From the NCBI RefSeq assembly GCF_017591425.1, contig NW_024466413.1, positions 372,001 through 436,000 of the forward strand: a stretch of DNA of 64,000 nt, written 5' to 3'. The notes beneath the pieces were generated by a model that saw only the letters and a list, made by a program, of their open reading frames with translations, had not been told where the DNA came from and did not search any database. The position numbers and the translations under genes are program-made. This stretch comes from Ochotona curzoniae. Its lineage: Eukaryota; Chordata; Mammalia; Lagomorpha; Ochotonidae. Numbering within the stretch: the stretch's first letter is position 1; each line of letters opens with the position of its first letter. Shown here piece by piece: positions 24,641 through 36,905 of this stretch.

Positions 24641-27600
24641 AAAGACTTCTCTCTTCTTAATTCGAATCCCCTTCCCTTCCAGAAGCTGGAGCCTGTCTCC
24701 TGGTTCTGCTAGGGCAGTTACTTTGTGTTCCTATCCTGGACAGCATGCAGCTCTGTTTCAGAGTCTCTGCATTCTGTTATGTTCTTTTTGGGAAAACTGA
24801 TTTTAAAAAAGATCCAACAGGTGTTGTGTTTGTTGGGTGCTGAGTGAAGATTTCTCAAAGCTGGTTTGTTCATGCTAGCCTGAGGTCGTGCACAGTGCAG
24901 GATTAGCCACAGATCTGGGTGGATCTGCCCTCGTTCTGGGATTCTGCTCTTGTTTCTACTCTTGCCAGCGGCCATGCTTACCTTCTCTTGCTATCCTTGC
25001 CCCTAAAGTCTTGTCATTTCTTTGGTTAAAGAAAATGGGAGCTTCATGGTGTGGCTCGGCCTACCCTCAGGCCACGCATCACCAAGAAAACAGCTCCGCG
25101 GATTTTCCTCCTGGAGGTCTGCTGTCCCGGGCAGGGAGCGTTTTTCATGCACCCTCCAATGCCTGCACGTTGTCTGTCGTCATTTGTTTTGCCTAGAATG
25201 TGTAACTGCAGCACTGCGGGAGCAACTGCGACTCTGACAGCCTCGGGCTTTTCTGCCTCTGAAGCCTGCACTTCTACCATGTCCCGATCCACGATCCACG
25301 TCCTCTTCCCGTAACCGGGAGAGACCCGCAAGGAGCCCTGGGAATGCTTGCTCTTCTGAAATAGCTTGAGCCATTCCATCTGCAGCAAGGGGGCCTGTTT
25401 GAGGTTCTTGGCTGCTTTCTAAGTTAAAGGGACCACTTTCCTGATCTGCAGGAGAGGAATTCCTTTTGGTTTATGTGCGGCAATCCTTAAATTAGCAGCT
25501 CTGGTGTGTGCCTTCTTTAACCAGTACCAAGAAGGGGAGATGAGCAGAGCAGGGCTGGCTAGGAGAGCGCCTCCTTTGCTGAGGCCTGGGCGAGGGTTGC
25601 CTGCTACTGCGTACTACCTTTTGATGCGGGGTTGACAAGCACTCCCCGCTCGCTGGCTCTTTCTGATGGATGTAAGTTAATGGGGCAAATTCTGCAGTAG
25701 AAAAGCGACAAGGCTTTGTAAGGTGAGGAACTTGTTGGCGGGGTTGGGGTGCTCAGGATCCTCACATGCCCTGGTGTTTGCTAAGCATGAGCCGTGGCAA
25801 GAGCTACGGAGAGCTGCGCGCCAGCACCACAGGCCTGTGTCTCTACACGATGACACGGCCATGTCTCCTCACATTCTGGGTAGGAAGTGCATGCAGTTCC
25901 TCTCACACCATCTGAAGGGGACAAGCTGGTCACTGATGTGTCAGCCTTAGGGTCCCCGTGACTGGCTGCTCTGTGCTGTCTCCACCCCTCTTCAGACTTA
26001 CAGGTCCAGGCCCAGGTCACGCCTGACTTGCAGCTGCACGCCGTCCTTTGTTTCAGCTGTCAGGCAGCACCATCTCTGGGCCTCCACACCTGCCATGCCA
26101 AGCCTCTGTTTTCATCCTGGTTATGGGAGCTGCAGATCGCAGCCTCCTGCCAAGGGTCAGGGTAGGTAGTGGCCACCTGGGGAGATGGGCCTCTGGGTCT
26201 CTGTCTGGTACACTCGCAGGTGTCCCACCTCCACCACCTGTCACCCTGTACAGTGTGGAATACCTCAGGTGCCTGGGTCCTGGCCTGAGGTGCTTGGGAA
26301 CAGCTACAGCCTCAGCCCCTTCCCTGGCTGCTCTTCCCTTGGGCCCAGTCTGTGCCCTGCGGCCCCTCTGAGCCCTGAGGGCTGTGGGCAGTCTTGCTGG
26401 TGAGCGTTCTCCATCAAGAGTGAGGTTCAAGCAGAGGGGCCTGGCCATGGCCAGGGCATGGCCTCTGTCTCTGCAGCCCCCTGGGAGCATGGCCACCATT
26501 CCCACCCTCTCCGCAGGCCAGGTGTGCTGTCTCTGATTCATTCACTTCTGCACCGCTTCTCCGCTTCATTCTCATGTTTCACTTCTTTCCATCTGCTGCT
26601 GTGAGATTTAAGAGAAGGCAGCTGCTTACACTGGTTGGAATGGAAGGCAGCGATGCATCTGTAGCTCAAATCAACAGCCCTCTCTGGTGCTTTCCATTTT
26701 TCTGTGCAGTAATTTGTGTCAGGCTGTGGGGCGATGTGAATGGAAGGTGTCTTGGGAAGGACCGCAGGGCCCAGCAGCTGGGAGCGTGGCTTTGGCTGGC
26801 CGCTGAGTTCCTGCTGCTGGGGGTGGGCAAAGGTCCTTGATGACGGTGTGTGCCAATCACATCGTCCATTGGGCATCCCCAGTGCATGGCTATCTGGCAG
26901 CCCAGCTCACAGATGTGTGTGCCTACCCAGCAAAGCATCTCCCTCCCAATACTAACACACAAAAAATGGGGGTGTTGTTTTGAAAACACTGACATGGCAG
27001 ATTCCTCTGTGTCAGAGGAGAGCTGCCGAGCTGTGTCATAGGGCCCCCACCCCTGTCAGGGCCTCGTACCCATTCCTAACTGGAGACCCAGAGGCATGCT
27101 TGTTACCATCTTCAGCTCAGAATAGTCTTCCTCGATCTGGCAATGGGGCTGGTGTGCTGGGGCCACACTGCATGAGCCAGAATTGTCAAAAGGCCTGGGG
27201 TGTCCCAAGCATCCCCATGCAGCCTCCTGGACAGGTGCTGCCCTGCCTTATACCTGAAAAAGCTTGAGGGAAGCCTGTGCTGGCCTGCCCCTGGGGCCTG
27301 GTGGTGGGGAAGGGTCTTGGCCCTTCAATGTGATTGGCTCTGTCCTTGCAGGGCCTTCCTGATTCCCCTCCTGTCCCCCAATAGTCCTTCCCATGGATTT
27401 GGAAGGCTTGGCTTGCACGCGTGCTCTCAGCCAAGGCATGCCCTGGTTAGGGCCTTCTGTGGCCTCCATCTGGGCTTCTGCTTGTTCTCTCGCTCCTGTA
27501 GAGTGCCGTCACCATCCCTGAGTGTCTCTCGAGACGTGTGTCCTGACCTTTGAGTGCGGAGCTGTGCTGGGTCTCAGGAGCAGGCAGAGAAGGCCTGACA

Positions 27601-29428
27601 GGCCCAGTGGGTCACTGGGACCCTTTTCTACTTAAAGCCTGGTTGGCCACCAAGAGAGGGGGTCACTCAGGAGCTCACTTCTGTCCCTAGCCATCAGCCC
27701 TGGACTCCTGAGAACTGAGCCAGGCGCCCAGGAGCCAGTCTTCCTCGAGGTTTCCCTGTCTGTCTCCCAGCAGCATACCTGCTGGGGCCTAGGAAGTGTC
27801 GCCTCACCTTGTCCGCAGTCCTCAGCCTCCCAGCCTGGAGTCTGTGGGAGTGCGGCTGGGAGCGCAGTGCTGGCAGCTGTGCTTAATGCCATCAGAAGCT
27901 GGGTGCTGTACTCCCTTCTGACGCCGCACCTTGCTTCCCCGACTTCTTGTTCACAGCTCTGCCCTCCGCCAGGAGCCATCCCTGGACCACCTGGTACCAG
28001 CCCTCCTGCCCCCGAATCCTGGCCCCGCCCCGCCATGGACAGCGTTGGTCCCCCGGACTCGCTCGCCCCATGCCTGCCTCGGCAGTGGGCAGGGCTCATT
28101 CCTGGGACTCACTAACCCTGTGCCCGCCTGCAGCAGTCCCTTGCTGTCATCTCTGTTTCCAGCTGGCCGTCCAGGAATGGGGGAGTCTTCTCTTTTTGGA
28201 GAAGCACTGGTTAACTCCCATGGGGTCCCATCACGCCTTCGCTCTAGCAAGGAGCAGTGTAGCCAGAACAGGTCTTAGATGATGCTGCATTCCCCACAAC
28301 CAGTGCCCTCACCACACACACCCATGGCGACCCTGGTGTCCCCGTGGATGATGGACATGAAAAGACTCCTCCCCAGGTGGGGCTGGGAGGCAGGATGGAG
28401 TGCGACCCAGGTTGCCTGTCCCAGGCCACCATGCTGCTGCCTGTCAGCCTGTGGTGTGCCTCTCCACGCCGAGTGTTTTCCGTGGCCCGCATGCAGCCTT
28501 GCTGGGCACTTACAGGTCCCCGTGGGTGTGCATCTACCTCTCTCCCACCTCCCCCCCGACTGCAGTGTCTGTTTTCCTCTAGGTCTCGCCCTCTAGTGTG
28601 TCCTGGGCTGCTGCTTTGGTCACGTTTCACGAGCGGGTCAGTTTGTGTTGTCCTCAGCCATTCTGCAGTGTGCTTGGGTATTTCTGTGTGCCAGTCCCCT
28701 TCCTAAGACTGGCAGACTGAGACAGGTGTGGTGCCAAGTTCCTTTGCTGGTCTGGGCAAGGTTGGGTTTTAACAGAGCTCTGCCCAGGGGCTGTGTGGCT
28801 CCCGTCAGCACTCACCCCACGTCACCCCTGGCTGGCCTGGAGGGCAGGGATGGCCCTTGTACAAAAGCTGAGGCTAAGGTTCTAGCTCAGTCACTCAATG
28901 CCTTGATTTCCCTGTTTGTGTAGGAGCGAGGGCAGGTGGGCAAGGAGCTAGGCTGAGGAACCTCCAGCCCAATGTGCTGCATCAAAAGTAACGCTCTTCC
29001 CAGCCCCGTGTTTGCCTGCATGGAAACTTTATTGAACCCGAGGCAAAGCCAGACTCATCCAGACACTGAGAGCCCGAGGAAGATTCACATCTAAGAGGGA
29101 CTGTGTTCTGAAAGACACTGTGCCACCTGTGCCATGTGTGCCCGCTCCTGTCTGTGAGCCCTGATGTTGGGTCTCCACTGCCCGGCTTTGCAGGGAGGAC
29201 AGGGAGGGCGGGGAGCACCTACACCGTGCCCACCTGTGAGAGTATAGCAGCATTGGTTGGTTTTTTTCCTTACGTGTTGTAAGGATAAGGAATTCAAGGT
29301 CAGCAGAAGTGAGAGAAGAGTGAAATGTAGCCTGACCAGCGTTGTGGCACAGAGAGCTTGTCTGCCGCTTGCGTTGCAGAATCCTGTCTGAGCACAGGCT
29401 CCTTTGGTGCTCCACCTCTGATCAGGCT

Positions 29429-29500
29429 CCTCCTCCTCTCACTCCCTCCTCCTCTCTCTCTCCCTCTTTCCTTCCCTTCCTCCTCCTAACTCTTCTCCTC
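29429..29500. repeat. Polypyrimidine (CT)-rich tract
   Basis: About 70 bp almost free of purines, with repeated CTCCT and CTCT units. An arginine/glutamate-rich minus-strand ORF here is a by-product. Confidence 0.85.
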
Positions 29501-30554
29501 GAATGTACTTGAGTGCTGGGTTTCAGAGCTGCTGGACTCTGTGACCCTGGAAAGTGGACAGGGCAGGCAAGGCCTCCAGTGTTGGATTTGAACATGAATG
29601 CAGTGGCCTGTCCTTCCCCTGTTCCTTTCAGTGACACCATTTCCAGAGTTCTCAGGCCTGCCCTTTCTTTCCCTGGGCACTCTGTCACGCACAGATGCCT
29701 CTGTTGGCCTCTGCAAGGCTGCATGAGACCGTTGGCTGGGGGATAGAAGCCCACCCCAAGGGTCTGGGAACTACCTTTGGCTGTGTCTCTCTTCCACTGT
29801 GTCCTTGCTGAAGACGGCCTGTTGCCTCACTTCTCGCTGCTGACGACAAAGCTGGCACTGCTCCCGCTCTGCAGGCGAGTGAGGTGCAAGGCTCAGGTGT
29901 TTTCCCAGCTTCCTTCAGGCCACAGGTGGCACCACTGGCGCTGGACTTGCAGGCACAAGCGTGGGTGGCTCCAGGCCAGGCAGAGTTCATCCTTTGGGGC
30001 AACTTGCTGCCTTGTCCAGGCCAGTGACCTTGTTATCTGCCTGGCTCTGGTCCCATGGTGTGTCTGGGAGTGGCCCCTGGCCCTGTGGTCAGCCCTGGAG
30101 GCTGCTCAGCACTGGGGCAGCTGGGGGTGGGAGAGTCAGTTTCCTGCAGATGGAATGAAAGAGAACGGCTTAGTGTTTGAGAAGTGGTGGCTCAGATAGG
30201 TGGATTATTAGATAAAAAAGATGTTCTCTGTAACCCAAACACCACTCAAATAGCAGCCAGAAAGCTGGTCATCACATACCCTCGAAGCCTCAAGGGACCT
30301 GGATTTTTCATTGTCTGTGCAGATCATCATGGTGGCAATGGCATGCTTCTTCCATTGCTGCCATCAGACACTGCACTGGGCTAAGGAAAGGGTGACAGCC
30401 CTCCTGGGCAGCCCGCTCTTCCTGTGCTATGCCCACAGGCACTTGTCTTCCCCCTCATCTGACAGGACTGCAGACCGGGGACTTGGCTGCCTTCAGCTGA
30501 GGCTGTGACTGAACACAGGAACATTTGGTTGAATGAGCAAAACCACTGGTCAAC

Positions 30555-30830
30555 TCAGCAGAATTAGAGAGGTAGAGATAGAGAGCTTGTCCATCTTGTG
30601 GTTCACTCCCCCAAATGACCACAGTAGCTGGAACTGGACCGGAGTGAAGTCAGGAGCCAGGAGCTTCCTCTGGGCCTCCCATGTGCACCCAGGGCCCCAG
30701 GCACTTGAGCCATCTTCTGCTGCTTTCTCAGGTGTTTAGTGGGGAGTGGGATCAGGTGTGTTAGTGGGGAGTGGGATCAGAAGTGGAGCAGCCACGACTG
30801 GAGTTGGCATCTTGTAAGATGCCAGCGTTC
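30555..30830 (-). repeat. CSINE copy with an internal 25-bp duplication, antisense
   Basis: GTGGTTCACTCCCCCAAATG, GGAGCCAGGAGCTTCCTCTG and CTGCTTTCTCAGGTGTTTAG mark the body. TTAGTGGGGAGTGGGATCAG occurs at 30736 and again at 30761, a 25-bp tandem duplication inside the element. Confidence 0.83.
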
Positions 30831-31208
30831 CTTTTACATTTATTTTCCAAGATGAATCCTGCTTGGTCTAAATTTTTGCCTAGGTTTCTGTAGTTAAGAT
30901 GGGGATCTCGGAACAGAATGCTTGTACAGCTGGGCTGGCCGGGTCCGTGGCCAGGGCTGACCCTCTGTGAAGGTCTCCTATAGTGGTCTGGGGCGCCACA
31001 TGCCGCGGGGCTGCCTCGGGCTCTCCTGGGTCTGTGCTCCGAGTGCCGCACCTGGACCAGCTGTGCATCTGGGCTTCTCTGCTCTTTGTCCTCGGAGCTC
31101 TGGCTGTGCTTGAAGAATCCCCGTGTGTAAAGCTGGGCTGGGGGACTGAGGCATGCATCGTCTGGAGTAACATTTCTAATTTGGATTGCGGTGAGACAAC
31201 GCACGGCA

Positions 31209-31243
31209 GGTTTTTTTGTTTGTTTGTTTGTTTTTTTTTTTTT
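31209..31243. repeat. (TTTG)n / poly-T microsatellite
   Basis: T7 is followed by four TTTG units and a T run of about 14. It may be the tail of a decayed antisense retroelement, but no body is recognisable next to it. Confidence 0.8.
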
Positions 31244-31664
31244 ACTTTTCATTTGCAACAGGTTGTCTCCACCAAGCTGTCATCAGCTGCTACAGAGCAA
31301 TAAATCAGTCACATCCTCAGGGCCAGACGAGTTTAATTTCTCATCGTTGCGCTCTTGAGTCTTCGCCATCTCTCTCCTTAATGGCACTGTGATACAGGGC
31401 TGATGTCCAGGGCCCAACTCTGCAGGGATGTGCCTGTGTTCCATGGCCTGCCCGTGACCAGCTTGCCCAAATGCAGCTTTGTAAGCCATACCGTCTCAAG
31501 AGCTGTTTCCAGACAACAGGGCCTGGAGGCTCAGAGTCAGAACTGTGTGTGACCCTGGGGCTTGGGCTTGTTGAATCTGTGTGCAGAGAGGAGATAAAAT
31601 GCCAGACATGAGACATTCCAGTCATGTTTCAGTGGCACCTGGCTGCACTGACTAAACCTTGCAT

Positions 31665-31765
31665 CAGACTCACCAACCCTCCTGACCCTCAGTGTCCTCT
31701 GATGTGAGAAGGGACGTTAATCCTGTCTCTGAGGACAGTCGCCATGATGGTAGGAACACAGCTAC
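31665..31765 (+). repeat. MIR-like relic
   Basis: CCCTCAGTGTCCTCTGATGT and GAGAAGGGACGTTAATCCTG fit the MIR segment 'cctcagtttcctcatctgtaaaatgggaataat'. Boundaries are approximate. Confidence 0.45.
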
Positions 31766-32647
31766 ACCTGTCCCCAGGCACCTTTGGAGCCTTTTAACCT
31801 CTGCTTTGGAATAGGTGGGTCAGTTGAAGGGAGCAGGAAGCTTGTCTCCTTGCAGGCCTGTCTGGCAGTTGCTGTTTAAATGCAAAACAGAAGTTCATTT
31901 CCAAGGCTTTGATCTAAGTCATTAACTCCCTTGTCGGCCTGTGTATTCCTGAGGCAGCCATCCATCTTCCTGCACCATGGCGGAAGCCCTGTGTAACGAC
32001 ACACTTCCTGCCGTGTTAACTGTGGGTGGACTGGGGCTCCAGGGCTCCTCCAAGAGCCAGACAGGGAAAGGGGGTCGATGCCACCTACAACAGGACAATA
32101 CTCTATCAGCCTGTCACATCTAAGACCACCTGGAGTTTCCTGCACTGAGACATGGCAGCAGTGTTTGTCCAGCACCCATGACCTGCACACACCTTCCTGA
32201 GCTACCTGTGTGGAACTGAAATGGAGAGAAATGGCTGGAGCTGCATTGCCTCCAGGCCAGGAGCTGCCCACCACTCTGCCCATTGGCCTCCCTGGCTCGG
32301 TGCCGGGGAATCAGCAGTAGAGAAGAATGGGGAGGTCATGAGCTGGGGTGATCGTGAGGACAGGTCCTAGTGACTCCCCTGCACGGGACCCTGGGGCTCG
32401 CGGGGTCTGCTGGTTCCACACTTGCCCAGGAGGGGACTGTGCTTTGGGTTCTTCTGTGCTGGGAAGGATGCCTGTCCCGGGTGCTGCTGCCTGAGGTCGC
32501 CCTGTGCGTGGGTCCCCTTGCCTGTAAGTGGACACCTGGGTTCTCCTGTGTGCTCACAGCTGCCAGTTTGTGTACAAGTGTTTTCTCCAGGGAGTTGGAT
32601 TACAGTGGCTTTGCAGGTACCCATGCCCATGTGTGCATGACTGTTGT

Positions 32648-32750
32648 AGAGACTGCCAAGCCACCGCCTTCAGGGGCTGTCCCTGAGGTTCCAGTTCTGG
32701 GGATTGCCAAGCCGCCGTCTTCAGGGGCTGTCACTGAGGTTCCAGTTCTG
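32648..32750 (+). repeat. Two-copy tandem duplication, 51 bp
   Basis: TGCCAAGCC(A/G)CCG(C/T)CTTCAGG starts at 32654 and 32705, with the remainder GGCTGTC.CTGAGGTTCCAG shared. Only a few mismatches separate the copies. Confidence 0.92.
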
Positions 32751-32848
32751 CCCTGCCACCACCCGGACTGGGTCAGGTCTGTGCATCCTGCTGAATGCTT
32801 CTGTTACGATTCTGAGAATTCTTATGCCCTTGACAACTGCTGACCCCT

Positions 32849-33153
32849 GTTTTTTTTTTTTTCTTTTAAGAGATTGATTTTATTAGGGAGTCAGAATTAC
32901 AGAGAGAGGGGGAGACTGGTTCATTGCCCGGATGGCTGCAATGACCAGGGCTGGGCTAAGTTGCACCAGGAGCTTCTTCCAGGTCTCCCATACAGGTACA
33001 AGGGTCCAGCCACTGGGGCCATCTTCCACAGCTTTCCCAGACTCATCAGCAGGGAACTGGATCGGAAGCAGAGCCACTGGAACTTGAACCAGCACCCATA
33101 AGGGATGCCAGCATCACAGGCCAGTGCTTTCTGAGCTATGCCATGGTCTCGGC
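32849..33153 (-). repeat. CSINE copy, antisense
   Basis: A T12 tail, GAGTCAGAATTACAGAGAGA, CCAGGAGCTTCTTCCAGGTC, AGCAGGGAACTGGATCGGAA and ACCCATAAGGGATGCCAGC occur in the expected order. Near full length. Confidence 0.88.
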
Positions 33154-33288
33154 TATGACCGTGTACACCTTCTGGCATATTCCTTGACCTTCCCTGTGCC
33201 TCCTTTTGGGAAACATCCGTGTAAATATCTTCCCCCCTGTTAAAGTAGGTTGATTTTTCTCCTGGTTGCGTTTGTAATGTTCTCTGGA

Positions 33289-33452
33289 TTTGAGCCTCTT
33301 GTCTGACCCCGGGCTGGCTGCAGCACCTGCTTTGCCCGTCTCTTGGGGATCCAGTCTCAGGCCAGTTCTCCGAGTCTTGTCTGACCCTGGGCTGGCTGCA
33401 GCACCTGCTCTGCCCGTCCCTCGGAAAGCCAGTCTCAGGCCAGTTCTCCGAG
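33289..33452 (+). repeat. Two-copy tandem duplication, 78 bp
   Basis: GTCTGACCC(C/T)GGGCTGGCTG begins at 33301 and again at 33379. Each copy ends AGTCTCAGGCCAGTTCTCCG. The copies are about 90% alike by eye. Confidence 0.92.
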
Positions 33453-34087
33453 CCTCTGCAGTGCTGGTCAGATTCTGTCCATGTGCATACTTGGGAAGTG
33501 GATCTGAACTGTGTACATACCTGCCAGTTTCAGGGCCGCTGGCTCAGGTCCGACTCTGAGGTCTGTGTGATGCATGCCTGGAATTGTTGGCTCAGCCCTG
33601 TGGGAGTCCCCCAGCTTGCTGGAGATTCAGCCCCTTCACCTGGAGTCTCTTTGTCAGGAAGTGGTAGGGGGGTGGTTTCCTACAGGTGTGTGGGCTGCAC
33701 TTGCTGGCCAGCTCCATACCGAGCTCTTCCCTCTTGCAGGGTAGCAGGCTGTCAGTTCCTCCCAGTGGAGCAGCCTTTCCTCCAGCACCTGGTGCATGGC
33801 AGCCAGCTTGCCAGGCACAGGCGGTAAGGGGACAGCTACCTGGCTCTAGCCTGAGACATGAGACAAGACACAGGCAGTGCCTGTCTTTACCTGTTTGCCT
33901 CAGCAGACAAGTAGCTGGACGCCCTGGGGTGGAAGGTGGGCTGTCTCGTAACGGTGGACCTGGCTTGCTGGTGATGGGAGAAGGGGCACAGACCCCAGGG
34001 ATGGCAGAGGCAGGAGGTTGCAAGAGGCGTTGCTGAGGCCAGCTGAACCCCAGCGCATGCTGTTCCCAAGTGTACAGGGGCTGCTCT

Positions 34088-34395
34088 GGGGCCCAGAGGT
34101 CATCACAGTCTGAGATTCCATTGTCAAAGTGCTGGTTTGGGTCCTGGCTGCTCCAGTTTCTTATGGGGCTTCCTGCTGGTGCGTCTGGTGGCTTAAGTGC
34201 TTGAGTCCCTGTCTCATCCACACAGGAGACCAAATGGGCTTCCTAGGTTCCTAGCTTCAGCCTGGCCTACCCCTTGGTTTAAGGCATTTGGGGAGTAAAG
34301 CAACAGGTGGAAGATCTCTCCACCAGACCCCATGCCCCGCTTTTCCCCCTCAAATGGAAAGAAAAGAAATAAAATACTTTAGAAGAAAGAAAAGT
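34088..34395 (+). repeat. CSINE copy, sense, diverged
   Basis: Head-like GGGGCCCAGAGGTCATCACA, then GGTTTGGGTCCTGGCTGCTC, GGCATTTGGGGAGTAAAGCA and TCAAATGGAAAGAAAAGAAA at the tail. It is one of only three sense copies in the window. Confidence 0.75.
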
Positions 34396-35228
34396 GCCTA
34401 ACGAGGAAGCTGGGAGCTGCCTGGCCCCTGGTATTTCATGGCTCTCCTGGCCAGGAGTGGCTACAAGAAGCTGCTGCAACATTACATGCCTCCTGGGACA
34501 GCTTGTCTGCTATGTCACTGAGGCTCATGTAGGCACCTACAGAGTAGAAGCCAGGGCCTTGCCCCACGGAGAGCATCCGTGCTGGGCAGTCAGGACCCAG
34601 GGGGTCCTTCAGGGTCCCCGTCCTTCATCTGCCCAGTCAGCACCAGATCCGTTGGACAGCAGGGCTCTGAGCTTGATGTTGCTCCCTGCTAGGACCCTGA
34701 GTCCACCTACTCAGCTCAGGAGGACTTAGCACTCCTGCCACCTCGAGGCCCTGGGACCCTGGCCCTGTCTTAACAGGCACCTCTGTCCGCACCCCAGTGT
34801 CATCCTGCGCCCACATTCCCACCCCAGCCACTTCACTGCTCCCAGTCGTGCACCTGTGTCACCTCCCTTGTTGCCAGCTCTGCACCTCCTCACTGGTCAG
34901 CCCACAGATGTCATTGTCTTGTCTGTTCTTGCCAACCCAGGAAGTCAGGTCCTCAGTTGGCTGCTCAGCAGAAGTGGGAACATCAGTGCCTGCCAACCAG
35001 GGGGGCCCAGCCCAGTTCCTGCCCGCCTCTGAGTCCTCGCTGTTTCCTGGCTGTGCGCCGCCAGTGGAGTTTGGCTTTCTACAAATGTGCATGAAATTTT
35101 TTTCAAATCTACAGGAATGTTGTCACTTTATTGCAAACACACATTCTCTAACTCCATTCTGAATTTGTACCAATGGTTGGTGGTTCCGGAAAGTTATTGT
35201 ATGAACAGGTGACAATTAACCTATTTCT

Positions 35229-35565
35229 TAAAGATTTATTTATTTATTTTATTGGAAAGTCAGATGTACAGAGAGGAGGAGAGACAGAGAGGAAGATCTT
35301 CCGTCCGATGATTCACTCCCCAAGTGACCGCAGTGGCCGGTGCTGTGCCGATCCGAAGCCGGGAACCAGGAACCTCTTCTGGGTCTCCCACGTGGGTGCA
35401 GGGTCCCAAGGCTTTGGGGCGTCCTCTACTGCTTTCCCAGGCCACAGGCAGGGAGTTAGAAGGGAAGTGGGGCTGCCAGGAATTACGAACCTGCACTCAT
35501 ATGGGAGGGATCCTGGCACGTGCAAGGTGAGGACTTTAGCTGCTAGGCTACTGCCCCGTACTCAG
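35229..35565 (-). mobile_element. Full-length pika-type CSINE with target-site duplication
   Basis: On the minus strand it shows GGGCAGTAGCCTAGCAGCTA at the head, then CACTTGGGGAGTGAATCATC, and a TCTCCTCCTCTCTGTACATC tail region ending AATAAATAAATAAATC. TTAACCTATTTCT flanks it at 35216-35228 and 35566-35578. It is the best-preserved SINE here and likely the youngest. Confidence 0.93.
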
Positions 35566-35946
35566 TTAACCTATTTCTAATGTCTGAATCCCTCAGGGGC
35601 TGCTGTAACTTGGTGTTTTTAGTCTCCAGTGGCTACTGTGGTTTGAATTTAGGCAGTGACCCAGAGCACTTCTGAAGAGAAGCAGCAGGGACCAGGGTCT
35701 CTCACTTTCTAATAGAGTTTGAGATACGGTGAAGGGTTGAACTGTGATAAATGGCAGCAGGGACCCAGCTGGAGTTGCTGGAGCGTTTTCTGGTTAACAC
35801 CACACTCTCCGTGACACTGCGTGTCTTGCAGTTTAAGCTTATCTTCTCAATTTGGTGGAAGTCCTGGGCCATAGCCAACAGAGCCACAGCAGCTCCTGCT
35901 GGCCCTGCACTGGGCAGTGAGTGGCCTGTGCTGTCAGGAGCCTTAG

Positions 35947-36115
35947 CTCGCTGACCTGCTGCCCGCTGTGATGGCCTGTGGGGCTGGCCAGGGCTGACTG
36001 ACCTGCTGCCCGCTGTGATGGCCTGTGGGGCTGGCCAGGGCTGACTGACCTGCTGCCCGCTGTGATGGCCTGTGGGGCTGGCCAGGGCTCGCTGACCTGC
36101 TGCCTGCCATGGTGG
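35947..36115 (+). repeat. Minisatellite, 47-bp period, highly homogeneous
   Basis: CTGACCTGCTGCCCGCTGTG starts at 35951, 35998, 36045 and (with changes) 36092. The first three units are virtually identical, ending GGGGCTGGCCAGGGCT. Confidence 0.96.
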
Positions 36116-36599
36116 CTTGGATTTGGAGGAGTGGATATTCTTGCTCCCTCCTTGCTCTCCACCTATTGGGTGAGCTGTGCTCCTTGTGTAGCTGTGCTGG
36201 GCGCTGATCTGGCCATGCAGGTGTGTTACACCTACAGCAGGGCTCAGTTGTGACCCTAGAGGAACCTCCAGCAGCCTGTGGTTAGGTTCCTGTGCCAGCT
36301 TTTCCTTGATGTCTGCCCCAGCAAGTGCCAGTGGTCCCTGTCAGAGCTGCCTCAGCCCTGTGGATGGTGTGGCTCTGGCTGTTCTCACCCAGGGTGCAGG
36401 GTGAAACTTGGAGCGAGCCAGGGGACAGGGCCCCCCTTGTCTGGGCTCTAGGACGTGACACCTTCTTGTGCACATCTGGACAGCAGCCTAGAGACGTGGA
36501 ACTTTCCCAAGGGGAAGCAGAGTAGGACCCAGTCAGAACTTAGTCTCCCAGACTGGTGAGGAGTCTGAGAGTACCGTTCCCCTCAAAGAGCTCCTCACT

Positions 36600-36800
36600 G
36601 TCAGTCATGTGTGTATCATCTTCTGTCTGTCATCATATATCCATCTTCCTGTCATCTGCATGCATTAGCCTTTCACCTGGGTCTGCCATCACTCATTATC
36701 TTTTATCATTTAGATATCTGTCACCTACCATTGTCATCAGTCATCTGTCCATCTGCCCCTCACCTGTCCGTCACCCATCTGTCTTTCCTCATCTTTCTAG
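36600..36800 (+). repeat. Degenerate (ATCT/CATC)-rich simple tract
   Basis: Runs of TGTCATC, CATCTG and TATCTGTC dominate about 200 bp. This is a decayed tetranucleotide-type array. Confidence 0.65.
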
Positions 36801-36824
36801 TCAGGTACACACACATTAATAGGA

Positions 36825-36905
36825 ACACTGACAACCTCCATCTGGTGGTTCACTCCCCACATACAGGCAGCAGCCAAAACTGGTCTGGCCTGAGGTCACT
36901 CTCCT
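36825..36905 (-). repeat. Possible CSINE fragment, antisense
   Basis: ACCTCCATCTGGTGGTTCAC followed by TCCCCACATACAGGCAGCAG matches the body segment near the SINE tail. The rest of the element is absent. Confidence 0.5.

Noticed and set aside
33592..34233. A 213-codon minus-strand frame.
   Set aside because: It overlaps a sense SINE and has no domain or plausible splice structure.
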